From: Discostella pseudostelligera | Taxonomy: Eukaryota; Bacillariophyta; Thalassiosirophyceae; Thalassiosirales; Thalassiosiraceae | Reading direction: 5' to 3' | Assembly: GCA_036940085.1 (NCBI GenBank) | Contig: JALLBK010000941.1 | Coordinates: 1-18,434, forward strand | DNA: 18,434 bases | In this document: piece by piece, positions 1 through 8,487 of the stretch | Numbering within the stretch: position 1 is the first letter of the stretch | Layout of the letters: every line of letters begins with the position of its first letter | The notes under the pieces: generated by a model | The model's database searches: none | Seen by the model: only the letters and a program-made list of their open reading frames with translations | Told to the model about the DNA's origin: nothing | Made by a program: the position numbers and the translations under genes

Positions 1-323
1 CGAATTGTAGAAGTTTTAATACTGTGGTGGAAGGTGTCGTTTCATCCTCCTCTGGGTGAGGATGTGACATTGGTAGGAGCATGAGGAGAGTGCGCTCTGA
101 TAGATTACGAGCACCGCAAGTAGGATCAAAAAATAACAGACAGCCTCACAAGCTGGATTTTAAGTTTATGGAATGGCATGATAATGACGAAATTTAATGA
201 TATATTCAAAGCAGGGAGAGCAGATTGCATATTGCATCGAAAGATGAAACCGAAGGGTAGCAAATTTCAATCCCGAGATAAATTGATAACATCACACATT
301 CACCGTTTAGAATGCATGGACCG
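1..323. other. 3' flank of the LRR gene, no gene seen
   Basis: This AT-rich stretch lies downstream of the LRR stop codon and runs to the window edge. The open frames crossing it are short and show no family resemblance or repeat. It probably holds the 3' UTR and polyadenylation region of the minus-strand LRR gene. No further LRR-like coding was recognised beyond the stop at 324-326. Confidence 0.5.
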
Positions 324-1601
324 CTACAACAACACCAATGTCAAAAAGATGCTATTCATCACGTCTTTTCCGATCAAATTGTCAAATAGAGTTGGATTAT
401 CTCGAACAACATTGTACATAAGTGAGAATCCAAGTCTGTTCCTCCCGATCCATTCCATTGGAAAGGGCATCATCGTCTCGGGCATCCGAGAAAACACATT
501 TGCATTGTTCCCTCGAGCCAAAAAATGATGCTTCAGAATCTTCTGACGGGCAACTTCCGATTTATCCTCATTTTGATTCATTGCCAAAAGGGATACAACC
601 TCCTCCGGGAATGTCAAGTGTGAAATGCAAAGCTCTTGTAATGTGTGGTTGGACGAGTAAATACTGCCAATATTTCTCTTGTCACACAACACATTAGCAA
701 TATCTTTCCAAATCATGTCCGTGATCGCATCATTGGAGTCCAAATCCATTCCTTCAAAAATGAATTGCCTGCCAAATCCATTAGAATTACACGTGCCCCC
801 TCATCATCCAAGTTGCAATGTTTTAGGCCTAGGAAAGTTACATTTCTCAAGCACAACGAAAGCGTTCGCCAGCCAGCCAGCCAATGTGATGGATTCATTG
901 TCACCAAGGTACAAACCTCTGCCGGCCAAACTATCTCCCAAGTAGGTAAGTGCATTGCTGATGATGTCCAAACAATCATCATCAAGAGGGGTACCAATAA
1001 GTGAAAGGAGGTACATACTGGCTGTAGAATTTCGGATCACGTTGGCTAATGATATACACCCCTTCCTTCCAATAAAATTATGGCTAAAGCATATTTCCAC
1101 CAAATCTTGGCATCCAAGTGAATCAAATAGAGTTGCTACTTGATCCTCTGAACAATTGATATTCGCAAAATAGATTTCCTCCAATTTCTTACACTTCGAA
1201 AGCGCCGATACCAGCGAGGTGAACATCTGTGACAAGTCCAAACAACAAAACTCAACGGAACGGAGACAGGAGTTATGCTCAAAGAAGGGAGCAAGAATTT
1301 GAAAGACGTCCATATCGGGTTCCATATCAACACCACCTTCCAGTTGAAGTGCAATTATGGATCGATTGCGTGCTATCCCTCGTAACAATTCACCAATCCA
1401 ATTCCACTGATTATTTCCTAATTCAGTATGAGGAGAGTAGAGCTGAATTATTATCCTTTTCAAAAATAAACTGTTGGCAATACTTCGGCCTGCTCCTTCG
1501 ATCCAATTGTCAGCAGTGATTCGCACACCAACAACGCTTGGGTCATTGCACTCAAGACGATGCAATGTTTCTTCGTCTAAATCGAAGACTCGTCGTGCCA
1601 T
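324..1601 (-). CDS. Leucine-rich repeat protein, frame broken by two compensating shifts
   Basis: The product would be about 425 residues if both frame breaks are bridged. It reads from ATG at 1601 (MARRVFDLDEETLHRLECND) to TAG at 324-326. Repeats of the ribonuclease-inhibitor-like kind common in diatoms are visible, for example a segment reading LKHCNLDDEGARVI, with regular Leu/Ile spacing and Asn/Cys at turn positions. The frame holds from 1601 to about 845. It shifts near 838-850, where the original frame hits TGA at 804-806, and returns to the original frame near 749-760. LRR coding runs through the shifted 95 bp, so this stretch is not an intron. The net shift is zero. Either two single-base sequence errors or two real indels would explain it; neighbouring assembly defects make error the likelier cause. 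LRR proteins of this type usually mediate protein binding, but no partner can be named. The start is the first ATG and opens a conserved-looking N-terminus. Certainty is high for LRR identity and low for whether the gene is intact. Confidence 0.75.
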
Positions 1602-1868
1602 TTTAGGAGATGAACTAAGGTCGGGTGTTGGGGTGGATATGATGAGAGTGAGAGGTATCAGAGAGGTCTCTCTAGTAAAAAGGCGAGTAGTCGCTGGCGG
1701 AGACCATGGTCGTCGTCCGGTGCTCGGTGCAGCTCACTCGCGGTGCACAGCAAAAGCAATCTCTCTGAGCGAGAGTCCGTCGATGACAGACCCCGAGAAA
1801 CAAATCAATACTGTTCCTACGTGGATGGAATCTTCAAGTCTCTGACGATGGACAGACGTGAGTAAAAC

Positions 1869-1935
1869 TTTTGGCGGGAGATAAAAATTGGACTCGACTC
1901 GATTCGAAACTTACACGTGGCGATAATTTGGCGGG
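1869..1935. promoter_or_regulatory. Pair of E2F-like sites
   Basis: TTTTGGCGGGA (1869-1879) and TTTGGCGGG (1927-1935) match the core TTTGGCGGGAA recognised by E2F/DP factors in plants, animals and algae. They lie about 270 bp upstream of the LRR start and 370 bp upstream of the polyQ start. The same motif recurs near other genes in this window. Function is inferred from the match alone. Confidence 0.5.
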
Positions 1936-1981
1936 TTGCGCGGCGGGGCGCCCGCTTTTTGACTTGGCATCTGCGCGCATC

Positions 1982-2011
1982 TCATGAAAAAAGTTCATGA
2001 ACTTTTCATGA
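1982..2011. promoter_or_regulatory. 30-bp imperfect palindrome
   Basis: The arms pair as TCATGAAAA(AA)GTTCA with TGAACTTTTCATGA, centred on GTTCATGAAC, with two extra A residues in the left arm. It sits in the divergent promoter region between the E2F-like motifs and the polyQ gene. It could bind a dimeric factor or form a cruciform. No known factor is recognised. Confidence 0.45.
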
Positions 2012-2302
2012 ATGAACCATGACGACGATGTTGGAAGTTGGCAGTATGGTAGTAACGCCGCCGCCGTCCCACCACCACTACCAGCAGCAGCAGGAAGGGG
2101 GCGAAGGGAGGCCAAGAGATGATAAACATTGAATGGTTCAATTATTGACTTTTCATCATGATGAATAATGCCACCGGAAGGAATGTATTATTGCGCCAAC
2201 AACAACAGCAAATCATTCGACTACCGACATGAGACATCAATTACTATTTATTTGCTGACTGGCAATTCCAGATACCGCAACGTCACTCGACATAGATAAA
2301 CG

Positions 2303-4280
2303 ATGATCAACTATCAAAATCATCACTACTTTAATGATGGGGGGATCATCGAGCCCCATGCTACTGCTGATGCTTCTCACATTGTCGCGGCAGCTGATGT
2401 CAGTGGTGACAGCCAGCAACAACTTCATCATCATCAACAACAACAAAATGGATTCAATATCAATTTCAACAACACCGTCGTCATGAACATGAATCATGAG
2501 GAAGAAGTTGGGGGCATCGACATTCACGATGGAGACAACCACGAAATATTGCACCACGGCTGCATGATAGACATGGAAGATCATGACCACGAGAACCAAA
2601 TCATTATTGAATGTCAGGACAGCAATTGCAGTACAACTAACAATGCCTACGGTAACGACAATGAAGCCAACATTACCCTCGCCAGTATTCACGCCAATGA
2701 TCACACAGAAATCAGTTACACTAACAACACCAGCGCCATCAATGAGAATCATGGAGAAAATCATGACCACCACCACCACGATAACGACGATGACGATAAT
2801 TGTTGGCAAGTGGTACCGGACTCCCTCGATCATTTGTCCAGAGATGAGTTGTGTCGCATCATCTATAGATTGGATTATGAACGGAATGCGCTGTTGTTGA
2901 TTAGAGAACAGCAACAGCAACAGCTGCTGCAACAGCAACAGCAGCAACTACAGCAGCAGCAACTACAGCAGCAGCAACTGCAGCAACGACATCATGATCA
3001 GCCGCAGCAGCACCCGGAGCAGCCGCAGCATCAACATGAGCAATTCCTACCCGCGTCTACTGTCCAACCTAATGACGATCATCGGNCCGGAGCAGCCGCA
3101 GCATCAACATGAGCAATTCCTACCCGCGTCTACTGTCCAACCTAATGACGATCATCGGCAGGATCAGTACTCAAACAATTACCATTCTGGACACGGAAAC
3201 GAGGATAACATCGATTGCTATGATGCCAGTGACGGAAATGGTAGCAAGAAGAAACAAAAGCGGAAAAAGAAGAAGCGAGCACGCGGTAATGCAAATGGCA
3301 ATGACAGCAATGATCTTTCACCTTCGAAACTGCCACTGGTGGATCCACAATCACATAATCCGACAATTTCAGCAGCAAATGCATCGACTGCAACAGAGAT
3401 CATGGTTCATCGGACAAATAATGTCGATGGCGATGATCAGCAACAACTTCCGCATTCGCTACAGAGAATCTCCCATAATGACGAAGGAATTTTGAACGAC
3501 CATGTGAATGAAGTCATCTGCCCTATCGCGGTAGAAGACCTACGTTCCCGCCTCCGTCAAAGCCTCATTGATATCATACTTTCCTCCGCGATTCACGGTG
3601 GTCGACGTATTCCCAAATCTACCGTCGCGATGGAGGGTGTGTCGTATCCGATGGCACGTGCCATTGTTATGCCAAGAGTAGATGTGAGCGGCAGCAGCAG
3701 CAGCGGCGGCGGTAGTGACACCACAGAGGATATCAGCAACATGTATTACGACAATATCAATATCTCTCCGAATAATAATGGCAATAATAGCACGAGAGAC
3801 GACGTCGTCTACAATCACATGACAAATAACGAGGATGGTTATAACAAATTAAGTGTTCTGGCCGACACAAAACGCATGATCAAATGGAGGATGACGGATG
3901 AAAATTATATCGCCAAGGTGTTAGGGAGGGGAGAGGAGCGATTGATTCATCCCGTGAGGCATGATGGGACGGGAATATATGTCTTGACTTCGTCGCCGAA
4001 ATCGTCGTCGACTTCGTCGTCATCATCGTCCGTACCCTGCTTGATGAACGAGGGTGGTAGCGATAGCAGTCATATCCACAACCCTCACCACCCTCACCAC
4101 CAACAACACCACCACCAACAACAAAATCAACGGACAAGGAATGGGATGTATCATTATGCAAGATTTCAATGCCTGGATGTAAAATACGATAAGTGGGAGA
4201 AGTTGTTGACGATTATTGCCAAGACTGTTGCAGCGGATGAGGAACATGGAAGAGAGTCGGTCTCTTTATCCACTGCATGA
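2303..4280 (+). CDS. Gln/His/Asn-rich protein of unknown function
   Basis: As given, the frame breaks at 3086. If one copy of the 72-bp repeat and the N are removed, 2303-3085 joins 3159-4280 in frame to give one protein of 634 residues. It starts at MINYQNHHYFND and ends at TGA 4278-4280. The N-terminal 160 residues are acidic and rich in His and Asn. A more ordinary segment around residues 165-200 (WQVVPDSLDHLSRDEL) leads into a polyQ tract at about 203-229. A Lys/Arg block (KKKQKRKKKKRARG, about 291-304) looks like a nuclear localisation signal. Less biased segments follow at about 379-436, 498-545 and 590-615 (ARFQCLDVKYDKWEKLL); these are the best candidates for conserved domains. Ser and His runs separate them. 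No family was recognised. A nuclear regulatory role is plausible from composition only. No intron is needed. Confidence 0.75.
2909..2987 (+). repeat. CAG/CAA microsatellite coding polyQ
   Basis: A run of mixed CAG and CAA codons, with a few CTG and CTA, encodes an almost pure Gln tract with scattered Leu inside the 2303 gene. The interruptions suggest an older, stabilised tract. Length polymorphism between strains is likely. Confidence 0.85.
3014..3158 (+). repeat. 72-bp exact duplication around a single N (assembly artefact)
   Basis: Positions 3014-3085 and 3087-3158 are identical, separated by one N at 3086. The duplicated block plus N is 73 bp, which throws the reading frame off by one. 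Deleting it restores one continuous frame. An exact duplicate flanking a single ambiguous base is what results when two contigs with overlapping ends are joined without merging. It is therefore unlikely to be biological. Confidence 0.9.
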
Positions 4281-4835
4281 GTCCAGCATCGTATGCTAAT
4301 GTCCCGTGCATCCATATCATGCTTCTGTAGGATCACTCTTTACTATTTGATCGAATGGGTAGTAGCGAGGGTGGCATCAGCGTTTCGACGACGATGAAGA
4401 AAGGAATCTTTGCAACCTGGTTGACATCATGCGCGTCGATTACACCATTTGGTCGATTGGGGTAGTAGCTAGGGCAGTATCAGTGTTTCGACGATGATGA
4501 AGAAAGGAATGCTTGCATTCTGGGTGACAACATGCGCGTCGTTCGCTTGTTGAGGAGTGTCATGCATGTGTATTGCTCATCTTGGTGTCTGGTGAGTGCA
4601 TATCCCACATGATTGATATTGACAAATCGGTGACAACCTCGTCGCAGCATTCCATGTCCTCCATCGTTGCACCCCTTCCTCTCGCTTCATGTCACGTGCA
4701 TTTATTCAACGACCATCATTCATTTTGGTTGTATCGACAAGTCAATCAATATGGTTATTCGAGCCACTGATAGACCGCTTCGTCCCCACCCTACTGACAG
4801 CACCTTTCAGATTCTAATCAACGAGGAGTTGAACC
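4281..4835. promoter_or_regulatory. Intergenic region before the HMG-box gene
   Basis: This 555-bp stretch lies between the polyQ stop codon and the HMG-box start codon. It must contain the 3' UTR of the first gene and the promoter and 5' UTR of the second. Its first half holds two imperfect direct copies of a roughly 90-bp unit, annotated separately. None of the TTGGCGGGAA motifs seen elsewhere in the window occurs here. No credible additional gene was seen. Confidence 0.5.
4351..4541 (+). repeat. Imperfect direct duplication of ~90 bp
   Basis: Copy 1 (4351-4440) and copy 2 (4453-4541) share most of their bases, including TTTCGACGA and GATGAAGAAAGGAAT blocks and the end CATGCGCGTCG. They differ by scattered substitutions and small indels. 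The spacing of about 102 bp and the divergence suggest an old local tandem duplication in non-coding DNA. No coding or structural role is apparent. Confidence 0.7.
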
Positions 4836-6360
4836 ATGTCAAACTACAGCGACGACGAAACTCCTTCGCCACGGCAGCCAAACTACAGCTTCCACCCTCC
4901 ACCACACCAACAAACAATTCGAGGAGGTCAGGCGTATCATCCTCCTCTGCCCGGGTTTCATAATTCTTCACTCCATGATGGCAATGCCAATTCCAGTACA
5001 AATGGTGCTCCTTCGTCTTCCACAACCGCCACCTCAATCGTATCATCGACGAATATTCATCATTACTCCGGGTATAGTAGCGACCATTACCAGCACGTAA
5101 TGCATCCCTCAAGCGCGCAAAGCAGTCCATACTTCGGCCCGCCTCCACCACCACTTATGCCACCCGATACATGGACAGTCTCACCCAACAATGCCGTCGG
5201 TCGCATTGAGTCGCTATCGACATCTTCGACAATTTATCAAAGCAGTCCTTACTTCAGTGATGCACCGGCCCTCCGGGGCAGTGGAAGTGCTGGCTCATCT
5301 GAATCATCGACGACGTCAACGACGGCCACAGTATGTCGTCCGGTGCCTGCCAAGTCTGCCTTTATGTGTTTTGCCGATGCGAAGAGGGAGGAAATACGAG
5401 AGAAGATGATACCACACACTAAGGTGCGACTTTCTGTAATGGTTTCACCCAATCGTTTGCATATAATTACGTCTTACAAAATCATTCCATCTCTTTCGCT
5501 TTTCAAAGGGTGGGCTCGTCGAGGCAGTCGCAGCCGAATGGCGGCGGTTACCAGCTAAAGCCAGGTCGCATTGGGAAGAAATGGCGGAGACTGAGAAGAA
5601 GCGCTTTGCCAACGAGAGGGACGCATTATGCAAGGCCCACAAAGGTCCGTTGGCGAGGAAGATACGAGCAAAGAAGAATCCGGTGCGTTGTTCTCGTTGA
5701 TCATGCTGCCTGTGACTCTACCAATCGCGCTCTCACTGTTGATATCCCGTGCCTTTGATCTCCTCAGCTCGCACCCAAACGACCCATGAGCGCCTTCCTC
5801 ATGTACGCCCAACAAAAGCGCCGTCCACTCCAAACTGAAAATCCAGCCATGTCCAACGCCGATATCTCGCGTCTGCTCGGCGAGATGTGGAGGAATGCAA
5901 GTCCCTCNCTAGATCGGCGACAGGATGTAGCTACCTTTATTCGGGAGGGGGGAGAGTCGCATTCTCGATTTGGTAAGTCAAGAATTCGGAACGTCAGCAT
6001 ATCTCCTTTGCTTTGTACAGTCATCTCACCTAACCTGCTTCCGACGCCGCCTCCGTTGAAGATCCTGGACAGAGCATGCTGTTATCGTCGACGTCACATC
6101 CAACGAATGCATCCGCTGCTCATTGGTTTCATCACGAGACTCCCGAAAACAATCATCATTATCATCACTATCATCGTCGAACCGACAGCAGTAGTTCCCA
6201 TGAGTACAGATATGATTCATCGTCTTGGGCTGCACTACCGCCGACTCCACTCAATGCAACAACCACCGCAACAGCGAGAGCGCTTTACGGCTTGAAGACT
6301 GAGGAAGAGTCTTCATCGGCACCTGTTGTACATTATTCTTACCCGAGGCCGCCCGAATGA
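4836..6360 (+). CDS. Protein with two HMG boxes, four exons
   Basis: Proposed exons are 4836-5423, 5509-5682, 5768-5972 and 6062-6360. The introns of 85, 85 and 89 bp all obey GT-AG and keep frame, giving 421 residues as read. The N-terminal 165 residues are Ser/Pro-rich. HMG box 1 spans about 169-232 (VPAKSAFMCFADAKREE, then AVAAEWRRLPAKARSHWEEM across the first splice). A Lys/Arg linker (ARKIRAKKNP) precedes box 2, which starts at about 255 (LAPKRPMSAFLMYAQQKRR) and has the expected LLGEMWR. Box 2 then reaches an N at 5908 and the usual third helix is missing, so sequence is probably lost there. The C-terminal 100 residues are His/Ser/Thr-rich. HMG-box proteins bind and bend DNA, so this is likely a nuclear chromatin or transcription factor. 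The last acceptor (6060-6061) was chosen by phase and is the least certain junction. Confidence 0.85.
5424..5508 (+). other. Intron 1 of the HMG-box gene
   Basis: This 85-bp intron starts GTGCGA and ends CAAAG. It splits HMG box 1 after HTK. Removal joins IPHTK to GGLVEAVAAEW in phase 0, restoring the box. Reading through it instead leaves the HMG consensus at once. Confidence 0.85.
5683..5767 (+). other. Intron 2 of the HMG-box gene
   Basis: This 85-bp phase-0 intron starts GTGCGT and ends CTCAG. It lies between the basic linker and HMG box 2. Its size matches intron 1. Confidence 0.85.
5908..5908. other. Ambiguous base (probable assembly gap) inside HMG box 2
   Basis: The N follows codons for MWRNASP and precedes LDRRQDVATFIRE. 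A normal HMG box needs roughly 20 more residues here, for the end of helix 2 and most of helix 3. The single N therefore probably hides a missing segment of some 60 bases rather than one uncertain base. Unlike the N at 3086, it has no flanking duplicate. Confidence 0.6.
5973..6061 (+). other. Intron 3 of the HMG-box gene
   Basis: The donor GTAAGT at 5973 is strong. The acceptor is AAG at 6059-6061, chosen because it alone links phase 1 to the long downstream open frame without a stop. A nearer acceptor (6019-6020) meets TAA at 6031 in that frame. The resulting size, 89 bp, fits the other two introns. Confidence 0.65.
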
Positions 6361-6550
6361 CCGAAACGAACAAGGTGTCGTCATTTTGATGAGTGTATTT
6401 GATTCTCAGCGTATGCTCAGCGTAGGATGTGTTAATACTCGCGGGGCTTGTATATGAGAGATAGAGAGAGACAGAGAATGTGTGATGTCAATAGAGATAG
6501 AATACGGCTTGGGTATTTGGGTGTATTTTGACCAATAAAATAGGATTCAT

Positions 6551-6655
6551 TCTCCTCCCCCGACGATAAGTCGATGTTGCATCGTAGTGCCCCTCCGCAC
6601 TCAACACTTAACTCCCATTCCGAACATACCGCTGATAGGCCAATGCCTCCAATAC
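6551..6655 (-). pseudogene. Decayed fragment related to the SDR-like gene
   Basis: About 100 bp aligns in the same orientation with 9372-9461, which is coding sequence of the SDR-like gene on the minus strand. The best part, 6616-6655, matches 9422-9461 at 38 of 40 bases (including GCTGATAGGCCAATGCC). The CATCGTAGT(G/A)CCCCTCCGCAC block also matches. Between them are small indels that change the frame, so it cannot encode the same peptide throughout. It is a relic of a duplicated or rearranged copy of that coding segment, lying just downstream of the HMG-box gene. No flanking sequence of the parent gene was recognised outside this block. Confidence 0.75.
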
Positions 6656-6656
6656 C

Positions 6657-6966
6657 ACCGTTGCCGTATTTTGTCGCTGTCGAAACATTGGTAGACTGCT
6701 CCACTTCGTTTTATTGTGGTGGTGGGTAAGAACAACGGTGCATTCGGAAAAATATGTTATCTTTCTTCCCTTTTCTTATGTCGACATCGAATCATTTCAT
6801 AGATTAGCTGCAGCTCTTGTTGCTATTGCCATCGACAGATTATGGTGACTTCATCGACAAAGTTTTGACCGCTTCCGTTCTGTGCCGCTGTCGAAACATT
6901 GGTTGACTGATCCACTTCATTATTTTATTTTGGTGATGTGGGTACGAACAACGGTGCATTTGGAAG
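6657..6966 (+). repeat. Two diverged direct repeats (~95 bp each)
   Basis: 6657-6748 and 6868-6966 share blocks such as GCTGTCGAAACATTGGT, GACTG(C/A)TCCACTTC and GAACAACGGTGCATT, with small indels. Copy 1 directly abuts the decayed SDR fragment. A weaker third echo (GTCGAAATATCTTGGCTGATTG) may lie near 6993-7014. The repeats are non-coding in all frames as far as can be read. Their origin is unknown. Confidence 0.7.
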
Positions 6967-7014
6967 AGAACTGATTCATCCAATTGGTCGTCATGTCGAA
7001 ATATCTTGGCTGAT

Positions 7015-7432
7015 TGTTGGATGCTGCTCCTGATTTGGTGTCGATAGAATATTGGTGGATATGAGTATTGACTTGCAGAATTGTACTGTCGTCGAAAAGA
7101 TGTGCTAGATATGGCTGGACTGCGAGAATGTGCTTTGTTATTGTCGGTTACCGAAAGATATTTGCTGAGGAATCAACCCCCCCCCATCGGCCTGTGCGCT
7201 TGCGCTCGCTATCATCACACTGCTTGTCGGCGGCGGCGGCACAGCAATGAAATAATAATATTGCAGTGTCAGACGTGAATAGAGAGGGCGATGGTGCTAC
7301 TAGTCGGCGTAGTTACTGGTGATGAAGCCGGATGGCATGATCATGGTCGACGATCGACGAGGACGAGGCATGGTGATGGTGAATGGCGAGATGGTGATAG
7401 CTGGCGAGGTGACGTTTGATGTTGAAGCGATC
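7015..7432. other. Non-coding stretch upstream of the 7631 gene
   Basis: Short open frames cross this stretch but show no family features. It contains a run of C around 7169-7176 and GTGATGG-rich sequence around 7320-7400. No gene or RNA was recognised. It probably belongs to the upstream region of the 7631 gene. Confidence 0.4.
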
Positions 7433-7545
7433 TTTTCCCGCCATTTTTGCAATTAAACCTTAAGTATCTTTTCCAAAATCTTCCCGCCAAAACTTCACCA
7501 TGAAGTATCTTTCTCCTCGATATTCGTATCTTTTCCCGCCATTTT
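7433..7545 (-). promoter_or_regulatory. Cluster of three E2F-like sites
   Basis: Three copies in the same orientation are seen: TTTTCCCGCCATTTT (7433-7447), TTCCCGCCAAAA (7481-7492) and TTTTCCCGCCATTTT (7531-7545). On the minus strand they read as GGCGGGAA cores. They share flanks, such as GTATCTTTT just before two of them, suggesting local duplication of a regulatory module. The last site ends about 85 bp before the ATG of the plastid membrane protein gene. Control of that gene by an E2F/DP-type factor is an inference. Confidence 0.6.
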
Positions 7546-7630
7546 GTATCGGTGAAGATCTGCGAAGATCACCATGAACATCACTTCCGCCCCGCCGCTG
7601 CCAACCACCGCCGACAAAAGGATATGAACG

Positions 7631-8272
7631 ATGATGCCACTACTACCAGCGCACCCACGACGACGACGAGTAGCATTCCCACTCTTCATCATCGTCTCCA
7701 ACAGTCTTCTTTTCATTGCAATCAATGCAGTCGCTTCCGTCGTCGTCGCGGTCGAGGCATTTCAAGTGCTGATGCCTCAACCTCAATTCATGGCATCGTT
7801 CGCCATCACCCCTTCTCGTTGTTGTTGTCGTCGTCGGCGGCATCAGCAGCAGTGGCAGCATCATTATCATCGTCATCAAAACAATTATATTCCAATAACG
7901 ACGATCATGATTATGAAGATGTCGTCGTCTTCTCCTCCCAATGATTTTGATAATGAAGACGAAAGTAGCGACGGCAACAACAACAACGATAATGTCGATA
8001 CTGGCAGCAATTACATCAACAGCGACACTTACAAGGGAGCTACTCTATTTGGATTGGAGCCCAAGAATTACAACAATGGCAACAAGGATTCGTCGTCGTC
8101 ATCGTCAAATAATCATGACGGTGGTGGTGGTGATGGACTACTACTTGACAATACTATTGGAATACAATACACGAGTATTGTCATATTTGTGCTCAGTTGC
8201 TATGTGACATTCATGTTGTTCTTTGGTGATGTCAACGATATGTCGTCTGACAACTTGTATTCCTTTTCGTGA
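7631..8272 (+). CDS. Small predicted plastid-targeted single-pass membrane protein
   Basis: The frame encodes 213 residues and needs no intron. The N-terminus carries Arg at 10-13, then a hydrophobic signal core (about 14-41) ending at VEA-FQV (cleavage near 43/44), which resembles the ASAF-type site that sends diatom proteins to the complex plastid. A transit-like Arg/Ser/His-rich segment follows. The middle is Asn/Asp/Ser/Gly-rich, with a less biased motif YKGATLFGLEPKN near 142-154. A single membrane helix lies at about 178-199 (TSIVIFVLSCYVTFMLFF), followed by a short acidic tail. A thylakoid or envelope role is possible, but the family was not recognised. Either Met 1 or Met 2 could be the start. 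The gene converges with the SDR-like gene and is preceded by the cluster of E2F-like sites. Codon bias is weakest in the low-complexity middle. Confidence 0.7.
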   Translation: MMPLLPAHPRRRRVAFPLFIIVSNSLLFIAINAVASVVVAVEAFQVLMPQPQFMASFAITPSRCCCRRRRHQQQWQHHYHRHQNNYIPITTIMIMKMSSSSPPNDFDNEDESSDGNNNNDNVDTGSNYINSDTYKGATLFGLEPKNYNNGNKDSSSSSSNNHDGGGGDGLLLDNTIGIQYTSIVIFVLSCYVTFMLFFGDVNDMSSDNLYSFS

Positions 8273-8487
8273 TACATACGTTGAGAGAGGATGGGAGGAC
8301 GAGAGAGAGTGTAGGTAGATGGGGATTAGAAGGAGAGAAAGGTAGTGGTCTGCAGTGAAGGGTGTGCAACGAGTTATTGTCATAAGTAAGTAAGGTGGTG
8401 GCGTACAATAGACATGATAAAACAGAGAAGAAATAATGTATTTTCACAGCGCAAGAAGGGATGGAGCATGACAGGCACGAGGACATG
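8273..8487. other. 3' region of the 7631 gene
   Basis: This A/G-rich non-coding sequence (with GAGAGAGAG around 8301-8309) separates the stop codon from the 82-bp tandem repeat. It presumably carries the 3' UTR of the plastid membrane protein gene. No gene was seen. Confidence 0.4.

Larger units (their letters stand above)
1602..2302. promoter_or_regulatory. Divergent promoter region between LRR and polyQ genes
   Basis: This 700-bp interval separates the start of the minus-strand LRR gene from that of the plus-strand polyQ gene, so it should hold both promoters. Two E2F-like motifs are present: TTTTGGCGGGA at 1869-1879 and TTTGGCGGG at 1927-1935, the latter followed by a GC-rich stretch up to about 1955. 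A 30-bp imperfect palindrome lies at 1982-2011. The open frames crossing the interval look random. Assignment as a shared promoter rests on position and motifs only. Confidence 0.6.

Noticed and set aside
750..848. An intron as the cause of the LRR frame change (GTAACT donor, GAAG acceptor)
   Set aside because: Splicing there would create a TGA at the junction, and the supposed intron encodes clear LRR sequence in the shifted frame.
2237..2947. 236-codon open frame on the minus strand opposite the polyQ gene
   Set aside because: It is the mirror of a low-complexity CAG/CAT-rich coding strand (Leu/Val/Ile runs) and has no domain features of its own.
7552..7944. 130-codon frame overlapping the plastid membrane protein gene
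   Set aside because: It lacks the signal peptide, transit site and membrane helix found in the 7631 frame, and is dominated by shadow Ser/Ala/His runs.
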